Assembly: GCA_021852245.1 (NCBI GenBank)
Contig: JAJZNY010000020.1
Coordinates: 1 to 13,423 of the forward strand
DNA: 13,423 nucleotides
Reading direction: 5' to 3'
Source of the DNA: Planctomycetota bacterium
GTDB lineage: Bacteria; Planctomycetota; Phycisphaerae; WQYP01
This document shows positions 1 through 7,724 of this stretch, piece by piece. The translations under genes were made by a program, and so were the position numbers. The notes beneath the pieces were generated by a model. It worked only from the letters and a program-made list of their open reading frames with translations, searched no databases and was not told where the DNA came from. Numbering within the stretch: the first letter of the stretch is position 1; each line of letters opens with the position of its first letter.

Positions 1-369
1 GGAGTCCCAGAGGTCCGGGCGCGAAAACCTGGATACCGCTGTCGCCACCTGCACATGCCAGCTTGTGATCGGTGCGTTTCGTCCGGAGGCCTGAGTCGGA
101 GGAAAATGCCAGGCAAGTCGGGGATGACGATTATCTACGCCCAAGGGCTCAACTAAATGTTCACATCGAAGATCGACGGGAGTGATGCGGTGCCGCCCGG
201 AGACGGCGCCATTCGCTTTACCTGACCGACCACCGGATGACACCGCACTGATCAGTGCCAGCGATGTCACCGTCGAAGCCACCATTTCCCGCCGGTTGAT
301 TCCGGCGCCAACGTCAACCTCACGACTTGAATGGCCAACCTTCAACTTTTTGTTACGAGCATGATCCAT
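1..369 (-). CDS. Alpha-L-rhamnosidase-like protein (GH78), N-terminal part, cut by the window edge
   Basis: A minus-strand frame is open from an ATG at 369 down to base 1 (123 codons seen). Residues 62-87 read like the start of the GH78 N-terminal beta-sandwich: a 'DLRCEHL' strand, then PLGVDNRHPRLAWHF, matching the family pattern of Cys-Glu-x-x-x-x-PLGid-x-x-x-PrlsW. A second family hallmark, LWDS, lies at 120-123 (family form 'lWdSGkv'). Family members release terminal alpha-L-rhamnose from polysaccharides. Ahead of this is a long n-region with a twin arginine (Arg26-Arg27, NRREMVA) and a hydrophobic stretch at about 29-45, suggesting Tat export. An AGGA (379-382) lies 9 nt before the ATG; a Met at residue 29 is a less likely start. 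The catalytic (alpha/alpha)6 domain lies outside the window, so activity cannot be judged. It shares its strand with the sulfatase upstream, across a 222-nt gap with no clear terminator. Family call fairly sure; substrate not known. Confidence 0.82.
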   Translation of the reverse strand, partial: MDHARNKKLKVGHSSREVDVGAGINRREMVASTVTSLALISAVSSGGRSGKANGAVSGRHRITPVDLRCEHLVEPLGVDNRHPRLAWHFPPTQASGRNAPITSWHVQVATAVSRFSRPDLWDS

Positions 370-591
370 CGTCTAATATCCTGCAATCAAGACGCGCTTC
401 CCGCTGCAGTATACGTAACAAGAGTGGGGTTGAAAATACCGTCAGCCTCCTGCAGCAACTCATCATTGCAGATTACGGACAAAACCATTGCGTGCCGACG
501 TAGTGAATCGGAATCGGGGCGACAATACAGCTTGACATTCCACCCGGCGGTACGAGGGCGCCGTCCCAAGTGAAAAGCCGAGAAACCAGAC

Positions 592-2127
592 TTAGAAATT
601 GCGAATCGTCCACTGCGAGTCTCTGCGTGCCATGAGTATCCAAGGCGTTTGTGGATTCGGCTCGGGCTGTTTTTCAAGTTCAAGACCCGAATTTCCCGGG
701 ACGGTATAGACCTTAAAAAATGCCTCAATCTGTCGACTCATGTCACGTATCACTTCCTGATGTTCCGGTTTATCATAGACGTTGACGCGCTCATGCGGAT
801 CGTTCTGCAGATCGTAGAGCTCATTCGGCGCCAGTACCCAATCGAATGGATATCGAAGGATCAGCTTAAACCGATTATTGCGCAGCATGCGAGCGTTGCC
901 ATACTCACAGATGATCGAATCCCGCCAGCCCGATACCGTCTCACCGCGCAGTTGGCGAAGGTACGAGCGCCCGGGTGAGTTGATCGTCTCCAAGGTTTTT
1001 TCACTCGGGTGGGCGCCTGCAACCTCAAGCAGAGTCATGAAAAGATCAGGATGGCTGACAATGGCATCGTTTGTGGCACCGCGCCTTACGTCGCCATTTC
1101 GCCATGAAACAATGGATGAAATTAAAATGGAATCGTCAACGAAATTCTGCGGCACGGTTGCGTTGCCCTTCTCCCAGAATCCATTGTGCCCGCCGTTAAG
1201 GCCATGATCCCCGGTATAGATGACCATCGTGTCATCTAGTTCACCCATTTCCTTCAGAGCTGATAGCACGCGTCCCACCTGATAATCAATGTTGGCCACC
1301 GCACCATAATATTGAGCCAATCGGGCGTGCTGATGGGATGCTTGGTGCGGAACGCCGTCGAAGGGCATCGCAATCTGACCGTGACACGGTGCGAACGGAG
1401 GTACCTTAAACCAGTTCAAGGGTTGTCGATTGTAATAGTCCACGAAGCGTTTGGGTGCCTGAATATGGGGCGAATGTGTATCGGTATAGCCGACGAAGAG
1501 AAAAAACGGCTCACGAGTTTTCCGGTGGCCGGAGCGGGATTTTTTCAGAAATTCCAGTACCCGATCCGTCAGCAGCTCGGATTGATTACCGTACTGCTGA
1601 TAGTGCTCGCCTGCAATGGAAAAATTCTGCATTCCGAAATGAGGATACTGCCACACCCAGTAGCTGAACCAGTGGTCAAATCCGGGTTTATTAAACCGCG
1701 TTGCACCGCAATGCCATTTGCCGATGAGGCCGGTGTGATATCCCGCGTCTTTCAATGGTTCGGAGATCAGGGTCTGCCCCTTCAGGCAGTCATCGTAGAT
1801 ATGAGCCGGTTCCAGAAGCCAATCTTGTATACCGTGCTGCGATGGCATGCGGCCGGTGAAAAATGAGGCTCTGGCCGGTGAACAGACCGGGCAGGTGGTG
1901 TAAGCCTGCGTCATCTTGGTGCCATGCTCGGCAAGCCAGCTCATGTTGGGTGTTTTAACATCCGGATTGCCGTACGGTTGCTGCGCCCAACGACCGTGGT
2001 CATCGGTCAAAAATACCAGGATATTCGGTCTGCGGCCTGACCGCCGAATATCCGCCGCCCGTGCCGATCGGATTACCGCCGCTCCACCGAGTGAAGTTGC
2101 TGCCTTGATAAATGTTCGCCGTTTCAT
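592..2127 (-). CDS. Secreted type I (formylglycine) sulfatase
   Basis: A 511-residue hydrolase of the alkaline phosphatase-like sulfatase family, which removes sulfate esters from glycans or other substrates. The type I signature CSPAR is at residues 82-86; Cys82 would be converted to formylglycine. The second signature, GYHTGLIGKWH, is at 129-139. Metal-site residues are visible as Asp42-Asp43 in FLTDDHG and Asp307-His308 in TGDHG; the active-site Lys may be Lys320 (FWEKGN). The N terminus MKRRTFIK plus a short hydrophobic run ending near Ala-Arg-Ala-24 is a good Tat signal. The ATG at 2127 is chosen because AAAAGGAG (2137-2144) sits 9 nt upstream; an in-frame start at 2160 would put the Shine-Dalgarno inside the gene and spoil the signal peptide. 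Length is normal and the motifs are intact. Next to rhamnosidase-like and GH79-like genes it probably desulfates a carbohydrate, but the subfamily cannot be set by eye. An unlinked formylglycine-generating enzyme or anSME would be needed. Confidence 0.95.
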   Translation of the reverse strand: MKRRTFIKAATSLGGAAVIRSARAADIRRSGRRPNILVFLTDDHGRWAQQPYGNPDVKTPNMSWLAEHGTKMTQAYTTCPVCSPARASFFTGRMPSQHGIQDWLLEPAHIYDDCLKGQTLISEPLKDAGYHTGLIGKWHCGATRFNKPGFDHWFSYWVWQYPHFGMQNFSIAGEHYQQYGNQSELLTDRVLEFLKKSRSGHRKTREPFFLFVGYTDTHSPHIQAPKRFVDYYNRQPLNWFKVPPFAPCHGQIAMPFDGVPHQASHQHARLAQYYGAVANIDYQVGRVLSALKEMGELDDTMVIYTGDHGLNGGHNGFWEKGNATVPQNFVDDSILISSIVSWRNGDVRRGATNDAIVSHPDLFMTLLEVAGAHPSEKTLETINSPGRSYLRQLRGETVSGWRDSIICEYGNARMLRNNRFKLILRYPFDWVLAPNELYDLQNDPHERVNVYDKPEHQEVIRDMSRQIEAFFKVYTVPGNSGLELEKQPEPNPQTPWILMARRDSQWTIRNF

Positions 2128-2136
2128 GATACAGCA

Positions 2137-2144
2137 CTCCTTTT
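2137..2144 (-). promoter_or_regulatory. Ribosome binding site of the sulfatase gene
   Basis: AAAAGGAG on the minus strand, 9 nt before the ATG at 2127-2125. It decides between this start and the in-frame start 33 nt further upstream. Confidence 0.8.
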
Positions 2145-2299
2145 GCAGACACGGTTTCACGATCAGATACGCCCAACCGTTCCTGTATATGACTTCAAGT
2201 CTTAATCAAGCCCCCCATCAACCGTGAAATGGGGAGACCTCGACAAATCAACTACCAGTAACACCTCAATTCATACGTCTTCCTCACGCACGAGTTTAC

Positions 2300-2476
2300 T
2301 CAAGACAGGGATTTTACCGACGCAGGCGGGTCAGTTACCCATCCTTGCGCCCAATCAAGCGACCAGAGATTTTTAATCGCTTCATGCTGCACGTGTCCGT
2401 CGGCAAACGCCACGTTGATACCATCTCCATGTCTCTCAATGGCGAAACAATCATGCATGCCAGCTATTTCACGAGC
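2300..2476 (-). pseudogene. C-terminal remnant of an H-x9-DG prepilin-like (DUF1559-type) protein
   Basis: Reading the minus strand from 2476 to the TGA at 2302-2300 gives 58 residues. They contain ERHGDGINVAFADGHVQH, an exact His-x9-Asp-Gly match (His, nine residues, then DG), followed by a Trp-rich tail (LWSLDWAQGW) before the stop. This is the C-terminal hallmark of the prepilin-type, processing-associated H-x9-DG proteins that are abundant in Planctomycetota, Verrucomicrobiota and Lentisphaerota. Whole members are usually above 200 residues and start with a type IV pilin-like methylation and membrane segment. Here an in-frame TAA at 2479-2477 cuts the frame, a TGA follows about 35 codons further upstream, and no pilin-like N terminus is seen. 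The only ATG (2458) has no Shine-Dalgarno. I read it as a decayed gene fragment; a 52-residue stand-alone protein is possible but less likely. Confidence 0.7.
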
Positions 2477-2741
2477 TTACGCCAACTCCGCCGGGATGGA
2501 ATGACATTTCGCGCAGTAAGGATGACCAAATTGCGAGTCAGGGGCGGCAGGACTCTTGGGGAGTCGCCTGTCAAATCAGCTTTGGGCCAAAGCAGCATCG
2601 CTGCTCTCCTGGGATAGATTAAATCACCGATCGCGAGGCGAAATGGGGTCTGTTGCAGCATTTGGCAGTGTTCATGAGGTGTGGTAAACCAGATCGGGTA
2701 AAAAACGTAATGAGTGCAGCGTATTAGCCTACAGGAGTTTT
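2477..2741. other. Rest of the sulfatase/GH79 intergenic region
   Basis: This stretch lies between the H-x9-DG remnant and the GH79-like start and must hold the promoter of the plus-strand gene. TTGGCA (about 2671-2676), then 17 nt and TAAACC, is the best sigma70-like pair I could find and it is weak. On the minus strand a frame from 2661 to 2464 is open but resembles nothing I know; it may be part of the decayed prepilin-like gene. The 2128-2299 stretch on the other side of the remnant shows only the sulfatase leader. Confidence 0.35.
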
Positions 2742-4241
2742 ATGATGCGGAATTGGATTGTTGGATGTGTTATCGCAGCCGCGATTGGATCCATGGCCGG
2801 AGGCCCACCCTTTGCGATCGCTTCCGCTACCCCGAGGGCAGTCCAAGTAGATATCAAAGCACCGATCAATCTTCAAGCCCCCGGAAAGCCTGTCCTGCCG
2901 ATGTTTATGGGATACTCCATTGAATGGGGACTCATCGGTCAACTTCTCGATCGAGAGGATGGTCGCTTTCGGGTTACCGAAAAATCCATCACTCGACTCG
3001 AGACTTTCACTGGCCCGATGCTGCTGCGCATCGGCGGTAATTCAGAAGATGAAGCCGCTTACGATTTGCGGAGTTTCCACCATTTGCCAAAGTTCGTTCA
3101 CATTAATATCACGACGGCGACGTTGAAAGCCATGCGCCGCCTGGCCCAAATTACCGGCTGCCGATATGTCTTGGGATTAAATCTGGGTGCCGATCAACCA
3201 GCACTGGCAGTTCGACTGGTGAAGGCCTCACTGCGGTATATCGGCCGCCGCCATATCGCCGCTTTTGAAATTGGCAACGAGCCGGATGATTTCGGCCGCT
3301 TTGGAGGAATCTGGCGCCATGACAGCTATCCCCTTTACCTGCGCCGCTGGACTCGAACCTACCATGCGATTGCCCCCCTGCTGGGCAAATCTATTAAAAT
3401 TGAGGGACCGGCGTTTGGTGGATATTGGCTCGGAGATTTGCCGAAATTCCTGAAACGTGAGCACGCGCGCCTGTCAATCGTGTCACTTCATCTCTATCCG
3501 TTGGGCGCTCCAATCAGAGATCCAAAATCGCCGATCTTTGCCAGCATCCATAATCTGCTCAAGGCTTCGACGGCGGATGGCTACGGCCGCGAGATGAAAT
3601 GGGCCGTTAAAGTTGCCACTCCATATGATCTCCCGGTTCGCTTCGGCGAGATGAATAATGCGTGGGACGGAGGTAAAGAGGGAGTGAGCAACACGTATGC
3701 ATCAACACTTTGGACTGCATCGGCCCTATTGGACATCGCCCGCGCCGGTGGTGCCGGGGTCAATCTTCACATGTCGCAGGGCATTGATCAGTTCGGCGGC
3801 TGGTACGGTCCGCTTCGGTTCGGTCAGCATGGTCATCTGCATCGCATGCCTGAATACTACGGTATGCTCGCGGCGGCGGATGCTCTCCAGCATGGGGGTC
3901 GGCCGCTCAGGCTCGTGCTGCGCTCTCATGCAAATGTAAGTTTATTCGCCTTCTTGAGCCACCATCATTCGCTTCGAATTGTGGCGATCAACAGGACACG
4001 CAACGGCACGGTCAAATTAAACCTTGAGATACCCACGGGCATGCACCTCGTCCGCCTGTATCGAATGGATGCACCGAGTGTGCATTCTACCCGCGGGATT
4101 ACCATCCTCGGTTATGGAGTGCTGAAAGAACGGAAAAGTCATTTATTAAAGGGGCGGCTGCGTCCGCTGACTCGAAAGCGTCATACCGGGTTATTCGACT
4201 GCCCTCCGCACAGCATAAGTATTTTTCTTTTCCGTCCGTAA
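2742..4241 (+). CDS. GH79-like glycoside hydrolase (beta-glucuronidase/heparanase type)
   Basis: A 499-residue secreted clan GH-A retaining glycosidase. Residues 1-28 form a Sec signal peptide (hydrophobic core at about 5-20). LLRIGGNSEDEAAY (94-107) matches the 'RIGGNS' strand typical of GH79. FEIGNEPD (175-182) carries the Asn-Glu pair, so Glu180 is the predicted acid/base. VRFGEMNNAWDGG (299-311) carries the predicted nucleophile Glu303, and the following GVSNTYASTLW helix also fits GH79. The C-terminal 100 or so residues look like the beta-sandwich that usually follows the barrel. GH79 members remove glucuronic acid or 4-O-methylglucuronate from proteoglycans, arabinogalactans or related polymers; the exact bond is not readable. 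AGGAG (2733-2737) is 4 nt before the ATG at 2742 and 7 nt before the ATG at 2745, so translation may begin at the second Met. The gene stands alone on the plus strand, divergent from the sulfatase and convergent with the GH2-like gene. The 225 nt after its stop show no clear terminator. Confidence 0.85.
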   Translation: MMRNWIVGCVIAAAIGSMAGGPPFAIASATPRAVQVDIKAPINLQAPGKPVLPMFMGYSIEWGLIGQLLDREDGRFRVTEKSITRLETFTGPMLLRIGGNSEDEAAYDLRSFHHLPKFVHINITTATLKAMRRLAQITGCRYVLGLNLGADQPALAVRLVKASLRYIGRRHIAAFEIGNEPDDFGRFGGIWRHDSYPLYLRRWTRTYHAIAPLLGKSIKIEGPAFGGYWLGDLPKFLKREHARLSIVSLHLYPLGAPIRDPKSPIFASIHNLLKASTADGYGREMKWAVKVATPYDLPVRFGEMNNAWDGGKEGVSNTYASTLWTASALLDIARAGGAGVNLHMSQGIDQFGGWYGPLRFGQHGHLHRMPEYYGMLAAADALQHGGRPLRLVLRSHANVSLFAFLSHHHSLRIVAINRTRNGTVKLNLEIPTGMHLVRLYRMDAPSVHSTRGITILGYGVLKERKSHLLKGRLRPLTRKRHTGLFDCPPHSISIFLFRP

Positions 4242-4466
4242 CCAAAAACAAATGGTTAACTCTGCGGCGCGGGGGATTTGCTCGTTGCTTGAACTCTTGG
4301 TCCACTTTTCGGGCTTTTCAGGCTCAATCTGTGCATCCGCAAGACCAGTTCGATCACCTGAGATGGCATGCAGATGGCCTATCCTTATTAATTCTGCGAA
4401 TCGCACCATGCGTGACCTGCGGGTATTTGATTTGGCCACGCCGGCCCCGAGAGAGCCCTGTTCGCA

Positions 4467-7400
4467 TTATCTGAAGGCTTTCCTCCCCGCGAGATGCCAT
4501 ACAGCGTTAAGCAGCATTCGACGGCGGATGATTGCGTTGAGTCCCGGCAGGAGCACCACCGTGACGCTGCCCGCCCCGCATGGGACGGAGAACATCGCTG
4601 CACCAAGATTGCGATCGTGATCACGGCCATAGCCGGCCATCACCTCAAGCGTTTCCCCGTCAATCATGAGTCCATTCGACCGCCGTGTGCCCACCTGGTA
4701 ATAACCATCCATGGCGCAATTATCGGGGAGAGAATGAAATATGGGATGCTGCCTGATAAAAATCCAGCTTCCCATCCATGAGGCGCGGCATCGACCGACA
4801 AGTCCGTGGAAAGAAAGCAGGCCTTGATCGGCGAGTTCTGCGGTAACCGCTGCGGCATACTGATCATCCGATGTCCAGACCAGCAGGTGCGATCCTTGGC
4901 GCACGGTATCCATGACGGCTGAGCTGATCGGCAGCGCGTGGCCTGTTGCGATAGGCTTGTGTGCCCCCGCCCCTCGTGCGACTTGGGGCCGCTTCCGGCC
5001 GGTCAGCACGAGCACCTGCGCCCCGGCCTGCGTCACCCTTCTCACAAGGCCGGCGTGCTTCAGCGATTCAAGGTCGCGACTCAGCGGCCCATGTGGCATC
5101 GCCCAAACCGCCGGTTTCGGAACATGAGCATCCCCACGTGGAAGACCGACCACGAGCACATCGTGTCGGCCGACATATTCATAATGGCCCGCAACGTGCA
5201 GTGAAATCTGATACCAGCCGGGAATCTGGAGGAGCGGTGTCGGGAGGCCGGTATGCACCAGATAGGAGAACTGGTTTTTGCGCCACTTGGGTATCGGAAA
5301 ATCGCCCCATGTCTCAATTCGGCCATCCGGTCGGCGGCAGGAGAGAATCAGTTTTCCCTTGACCGGCGCGGGAAGCTCATTAACGAAATACAGGTCAAGT
5401 TTGAGCGACCGGCCCTGCGACACCACGCTGCGCCGTGGCTTGGCAATGGGAAGGACCGGCAGGAGCTTCTGCCGGATGATCGACGGCGGTGCCTTATGAT
5501 TGCGCAGATTATCCACCAGTCCGGAATGGTCTTCGATTGCGGTCGATTCCCACCCGCTGATGACAATGAAATCATTGGCATCGGACATGCGCGCGTTTTC
5601 CAGAAGATTGAACCAGAATTGGTATTGCCGCTTTCCGACGGCTTCAAACAGGGCGCCGGAGTTCGGAAATGCACGCTGGAAATTCCATCGTTTAATAAAT
5701 GTTGCATAGGCGTCATTCAACTGCTGATGATCAAGAAGATCGTAGCTCGTGCCTCCGAGGGCAGCGATCTGCGCCAGCATCCGGGCACTGTTGTCGGTTG
5801 AGGCTCCCCCGTCCATCTCACCCCATTCGACGATCTGCCCATGCTTGGTGCTGCGGTACATGTAATCGGATGGATTTCGATACATCCAGTCCTGCCAGAC
5901 TCCGTGGGATGAGCCGACGGTATGTTGACACCACCAGCCTGAAGCCTGCCCGGCGGACTGTTGCATCAATTTTTGATCGGCACCCCGGAACCACGCCTCC
6001 CCGCGCGGCGAAATGCCGTCTTTGGATATGATCACGCGACTCGGGTCGAGTTCCCGCAGCTCACGCAGCAGCTCCGCCGCCCGGGCCGGGCAGAATTCCG
6101 GCAGCCATTCATCCTGGATGTAATAGGCAAAGGTTGAAGGATGCGATCGGAACTGCTTCACCATCCGTCGAAGTTTTTCGCTCTCATAGCGGATCAGAAA
6201 TTCCCTCTTTGTCGGATCGGCCAATATCTCTCTCAGGCGCCGGGTTTTGAACGCCGGTCGCAGTGAATTGAAAATACCCGCCGCCAGTGCGCCACCCCCC
6301 GGTTCCATATACCGCAGCAATCCGAGGCGATCCTGAATATCCAGCACCTCCTCCTTTCCGAAGTTGCGATGAAAATTCAGGCAGTTCAGGCCCAGTTCAC
6401 GCGCCGCTTCCACCTCCCTGAGAGCCAGTTGCGGCAGCGGCCATATTCCATTAATTCCCCAATATCCCCACGAAATCGCCGAATAAAGCCGTATTCGCCG
6501 GCCATTGAGCATCAATCCTGCACGACGACCGATACCCTCGGCGTCGATCCATCGGAAGCCGAATGTTCTCTCCGCGCGATCATGGAATATTTCGCCGGCG
6601 ACGTTTCTCGCAGAGAGATCCGCGCTGAGAAGATGCATGACCGGCTGATCCAGATCCCAGAGCTGCGCCCCGGGGCAAGGGAGCGTTACACGCAAATCGC
6701 GGCGACTTCGGGGTGACAGTTCAAGCGAGGAAACGGCCGTGCGTAGGGTTCTCCCGTCGGAAACGCGTTTCACGGTCCATATCAATCGCGTCCTGAGTTT
6801 TTGATCGGAATCATTCCGGACGTCGGCACAGGCGAGGATCGTGTGCGGATCCGGCGTATTGAGAACCCAAAGATCTGAAACATACGCCGCCTCGCAGGCA
6901 CGCAGGCTCAGTCCGCGATCCAGCCCGCCGAAGCCGTGGCTGCGCTGAATCGGCATGCCGCCCCACTCCAGAATATGATCGTCCATCCAGTCAAACCGGC
7001 CGCCCGGATTGGTAATCCGTATCGCGAGGCGATTCTCCTTTCCCCACCGCACCGCCCTGGTGATGTCGCATTCAAAGGCCGTTTCTTCGATCAAATCGAA
7101 GCCCACGGGCTGTTCATTCAGATACACCTCGGCTCGCTGGCGTGCCCCCCGGATGTTCAGAAGCAGTTTGTGTTTTTTCATGGAGCGTGGGATCAGAATG
7201 TCGCGCCACCACCACGACACGCCAAAGTACGCACCGTTACGCACCTGACTGTTCGGATTGGCCCACATGTATTCCCGAGGCGTGTATGGACGGAGCCCTT
7301 GCCTGGTTGCTCCCCAATAATGTGCTTCCACTGTGGAGGGCAGGGTTACCTTCTGGGCGTTGGTTGCATTCAGTACGCCCCAGCCACCGGTCGGTGCACG

Positions 7401-7724
7401 GACGGGCATGTTCTCCGGTCGGATATCGTGCGGCAAATATATCTCATCCTGCTCCCACGCCGCCGCCTGATCCAGCCAGAGGTGCCACCCATCATCCGGA
7501 ATCGGCATTCGCAGGATGCCCTGCGAATGCTCCGAATCGTGCATCGGGAGTGCAGGTGCCGAACTCAGGGCCGTGAGTGATAATGCAGCCGCGAGCAAAT
7601 CTCGTCGTGAAAAAGCACCACCGGATGAAGAGACAGGGGGAATAAGCTTATGCCTTTCCATAAAGCTGATGGAATGGGAGGGATCAACGCTTCCCTTCCG
7701 GCTCTCATCATGATGAAGTTTCAT
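4467..7724 (-). CDS. GH2-like glycoside hydrolase with C-terminal amidotransferase-like domain
   Basis: A 1085-residue exported glycosidase. A Tat motif SRRDLLAAALSL (39-50) sits behind an unusually long n-region. Residues about 165-290 form the GH2 sugar-binding jelly roll (AEVYLNEQPVGFD at 198-210, then CDITRAVRWGKENRLAIRI). An Ig-like domain follows, then the barrel from about 400 (NFHRNFGKEEVLDIQDRLGLL at 450-470). SHPSTFAYYIQDEW (527-540) aligns with the GH2 acid/base strand, giving Glu539, but the usual preceding Asn is Asp538. QIVEWGE (630-636) gives a likely nucleophile, Glu633. From about 870 to 1080 a separate alpha/beta region (HPIFHSLP at 993-1000, then a glycine-rich strand and LLNAVWHLAG) resembles class I glutamine-amidotransferase-like domains found on some large glycosidases. 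The start is set by an ATGA overlap with the upstream stop; no Shine-Dalgarno is seen, so translation is probably coupled. Last gene of the operon. The sugar cleaved (galactose, glucuronate, arabinose or other) cannot be told. Confidence 0.82.
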   Translation of the reverse strand: MKLHHDESRKGSVDPSHSISFMERHKLIPPVSSSGGAFSRRDLLAAALSLTALSSAPALPMHDSEHSQGILRMPIPDDGWHLWLDQAAAWEQDEIYLPHDIRPENMPVRAPTGGWGVLNATNAQKVTLPSTVEAHYWGATRQGLRPYTPREYMWANPNSQVRNGAYFGVSWWWRDILIPRSMKKHKLLLNIRGARQRAEVYLNEQPVGFDLIEETAFECDITRAVRWGKENRLAIRITNPGGRFDWMDDHILEWGGMPIQRSHGFGGLDRGLSLRACEAAYVSDLWVLNTPDPHTILACADVRNDSDQKLRTRLIWTVKRVSDGRTLRTAVSSLELSPRSRRDLRVTLPCPGAQLWDLDQPVMHLLSADLSARNVAGEIFHDRAERTFGFRWIDAEGIGRRAGLMLNGRRIRLYSAISWGYWGINGIWPLPQLALREVEAARELGLNCLNFHRNFGKEEVLDIQDRLGLLRYMEPGGGALAAGIFNSLRPAFKTRRLREILADPTKREFLIRYESEKLRRMVKQFRSHPSTFAYYIQDEWLPEFCPARAAELLRELRELDPSRVIISKDGISPRGEAWFRGADQKLMQQSAGQASGWWCQHTVGSSHGVWQDWMYRNPSDYMYRSTKHGQIVEWGEMDGGASTDNSARMLAQIAALGGTSYDLLDHQQLNDAYATFIKRWNFQRAFPNSGALFEAVGKRQYQFWFNLLENARMSDANDFIVISGWESTAIEDHSGLVDNLRNHKAPPSIIRQKLLPVLPIAKPRRSVVSQGRSLKLDLYFVNELPAPVKGKLILSCRRPDGRIETWGDFPIPKWRKNQFSYLVHTGLPTPLLQIPGWYQISLHVAGHYEYVGRHDVLVVGLPRGDAHVPKPAVWAMPHGPLSRDLESLKHAGLVRRVTQAGAQVLVLTGRKRPQVARGAGAHKPIATGHALPISSAVMDTVRQGSHLLVWTSDDQYAAAVTAELADQGLLSFHGLVGRCRASWMGSWIFIRQHPIFHSLPDNCAMDGYYQVGTRRSNGLMIDGETLEVMAGYGRDHDRNLGAAMFSVPCGAGSVTVVLLPGLNAIIRRRMLLNAVWHLAGRKAFR

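Noticed and set aside
182..573. Two overlapping plus-strand frames of 60 and 80 codons at the left end
   Set aside because: The first lies entirely within the antisense of the GH78-like fragment. The second has no Shine-Dalgarno or recognisable family.
2477..2525. A CxxCH (CAKCH) haem-binding-like motif on the minus strand upstream of the remnant
   Set aside because: It lies in a short frame bounded by stops on both sides with no cytochrome context; most likely chance.
2464..2661. 65-codon minus-strand frame with a potential start at 2661
   Set aside because: No family likeness and no Shine-Dalgarno; more likely noise or decayed sequence upstream of the H-x9-DG remnant.
4191..4466. Open frame continuing about 90 codons past the GH2-like stop in the same frame, suggesting readthrough
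   Set aside because: No stop-readthrough signal or domain was recognised, and its end overlaps the convergent GH79-like gene. The GH2-like protein already ends in a complete domain.
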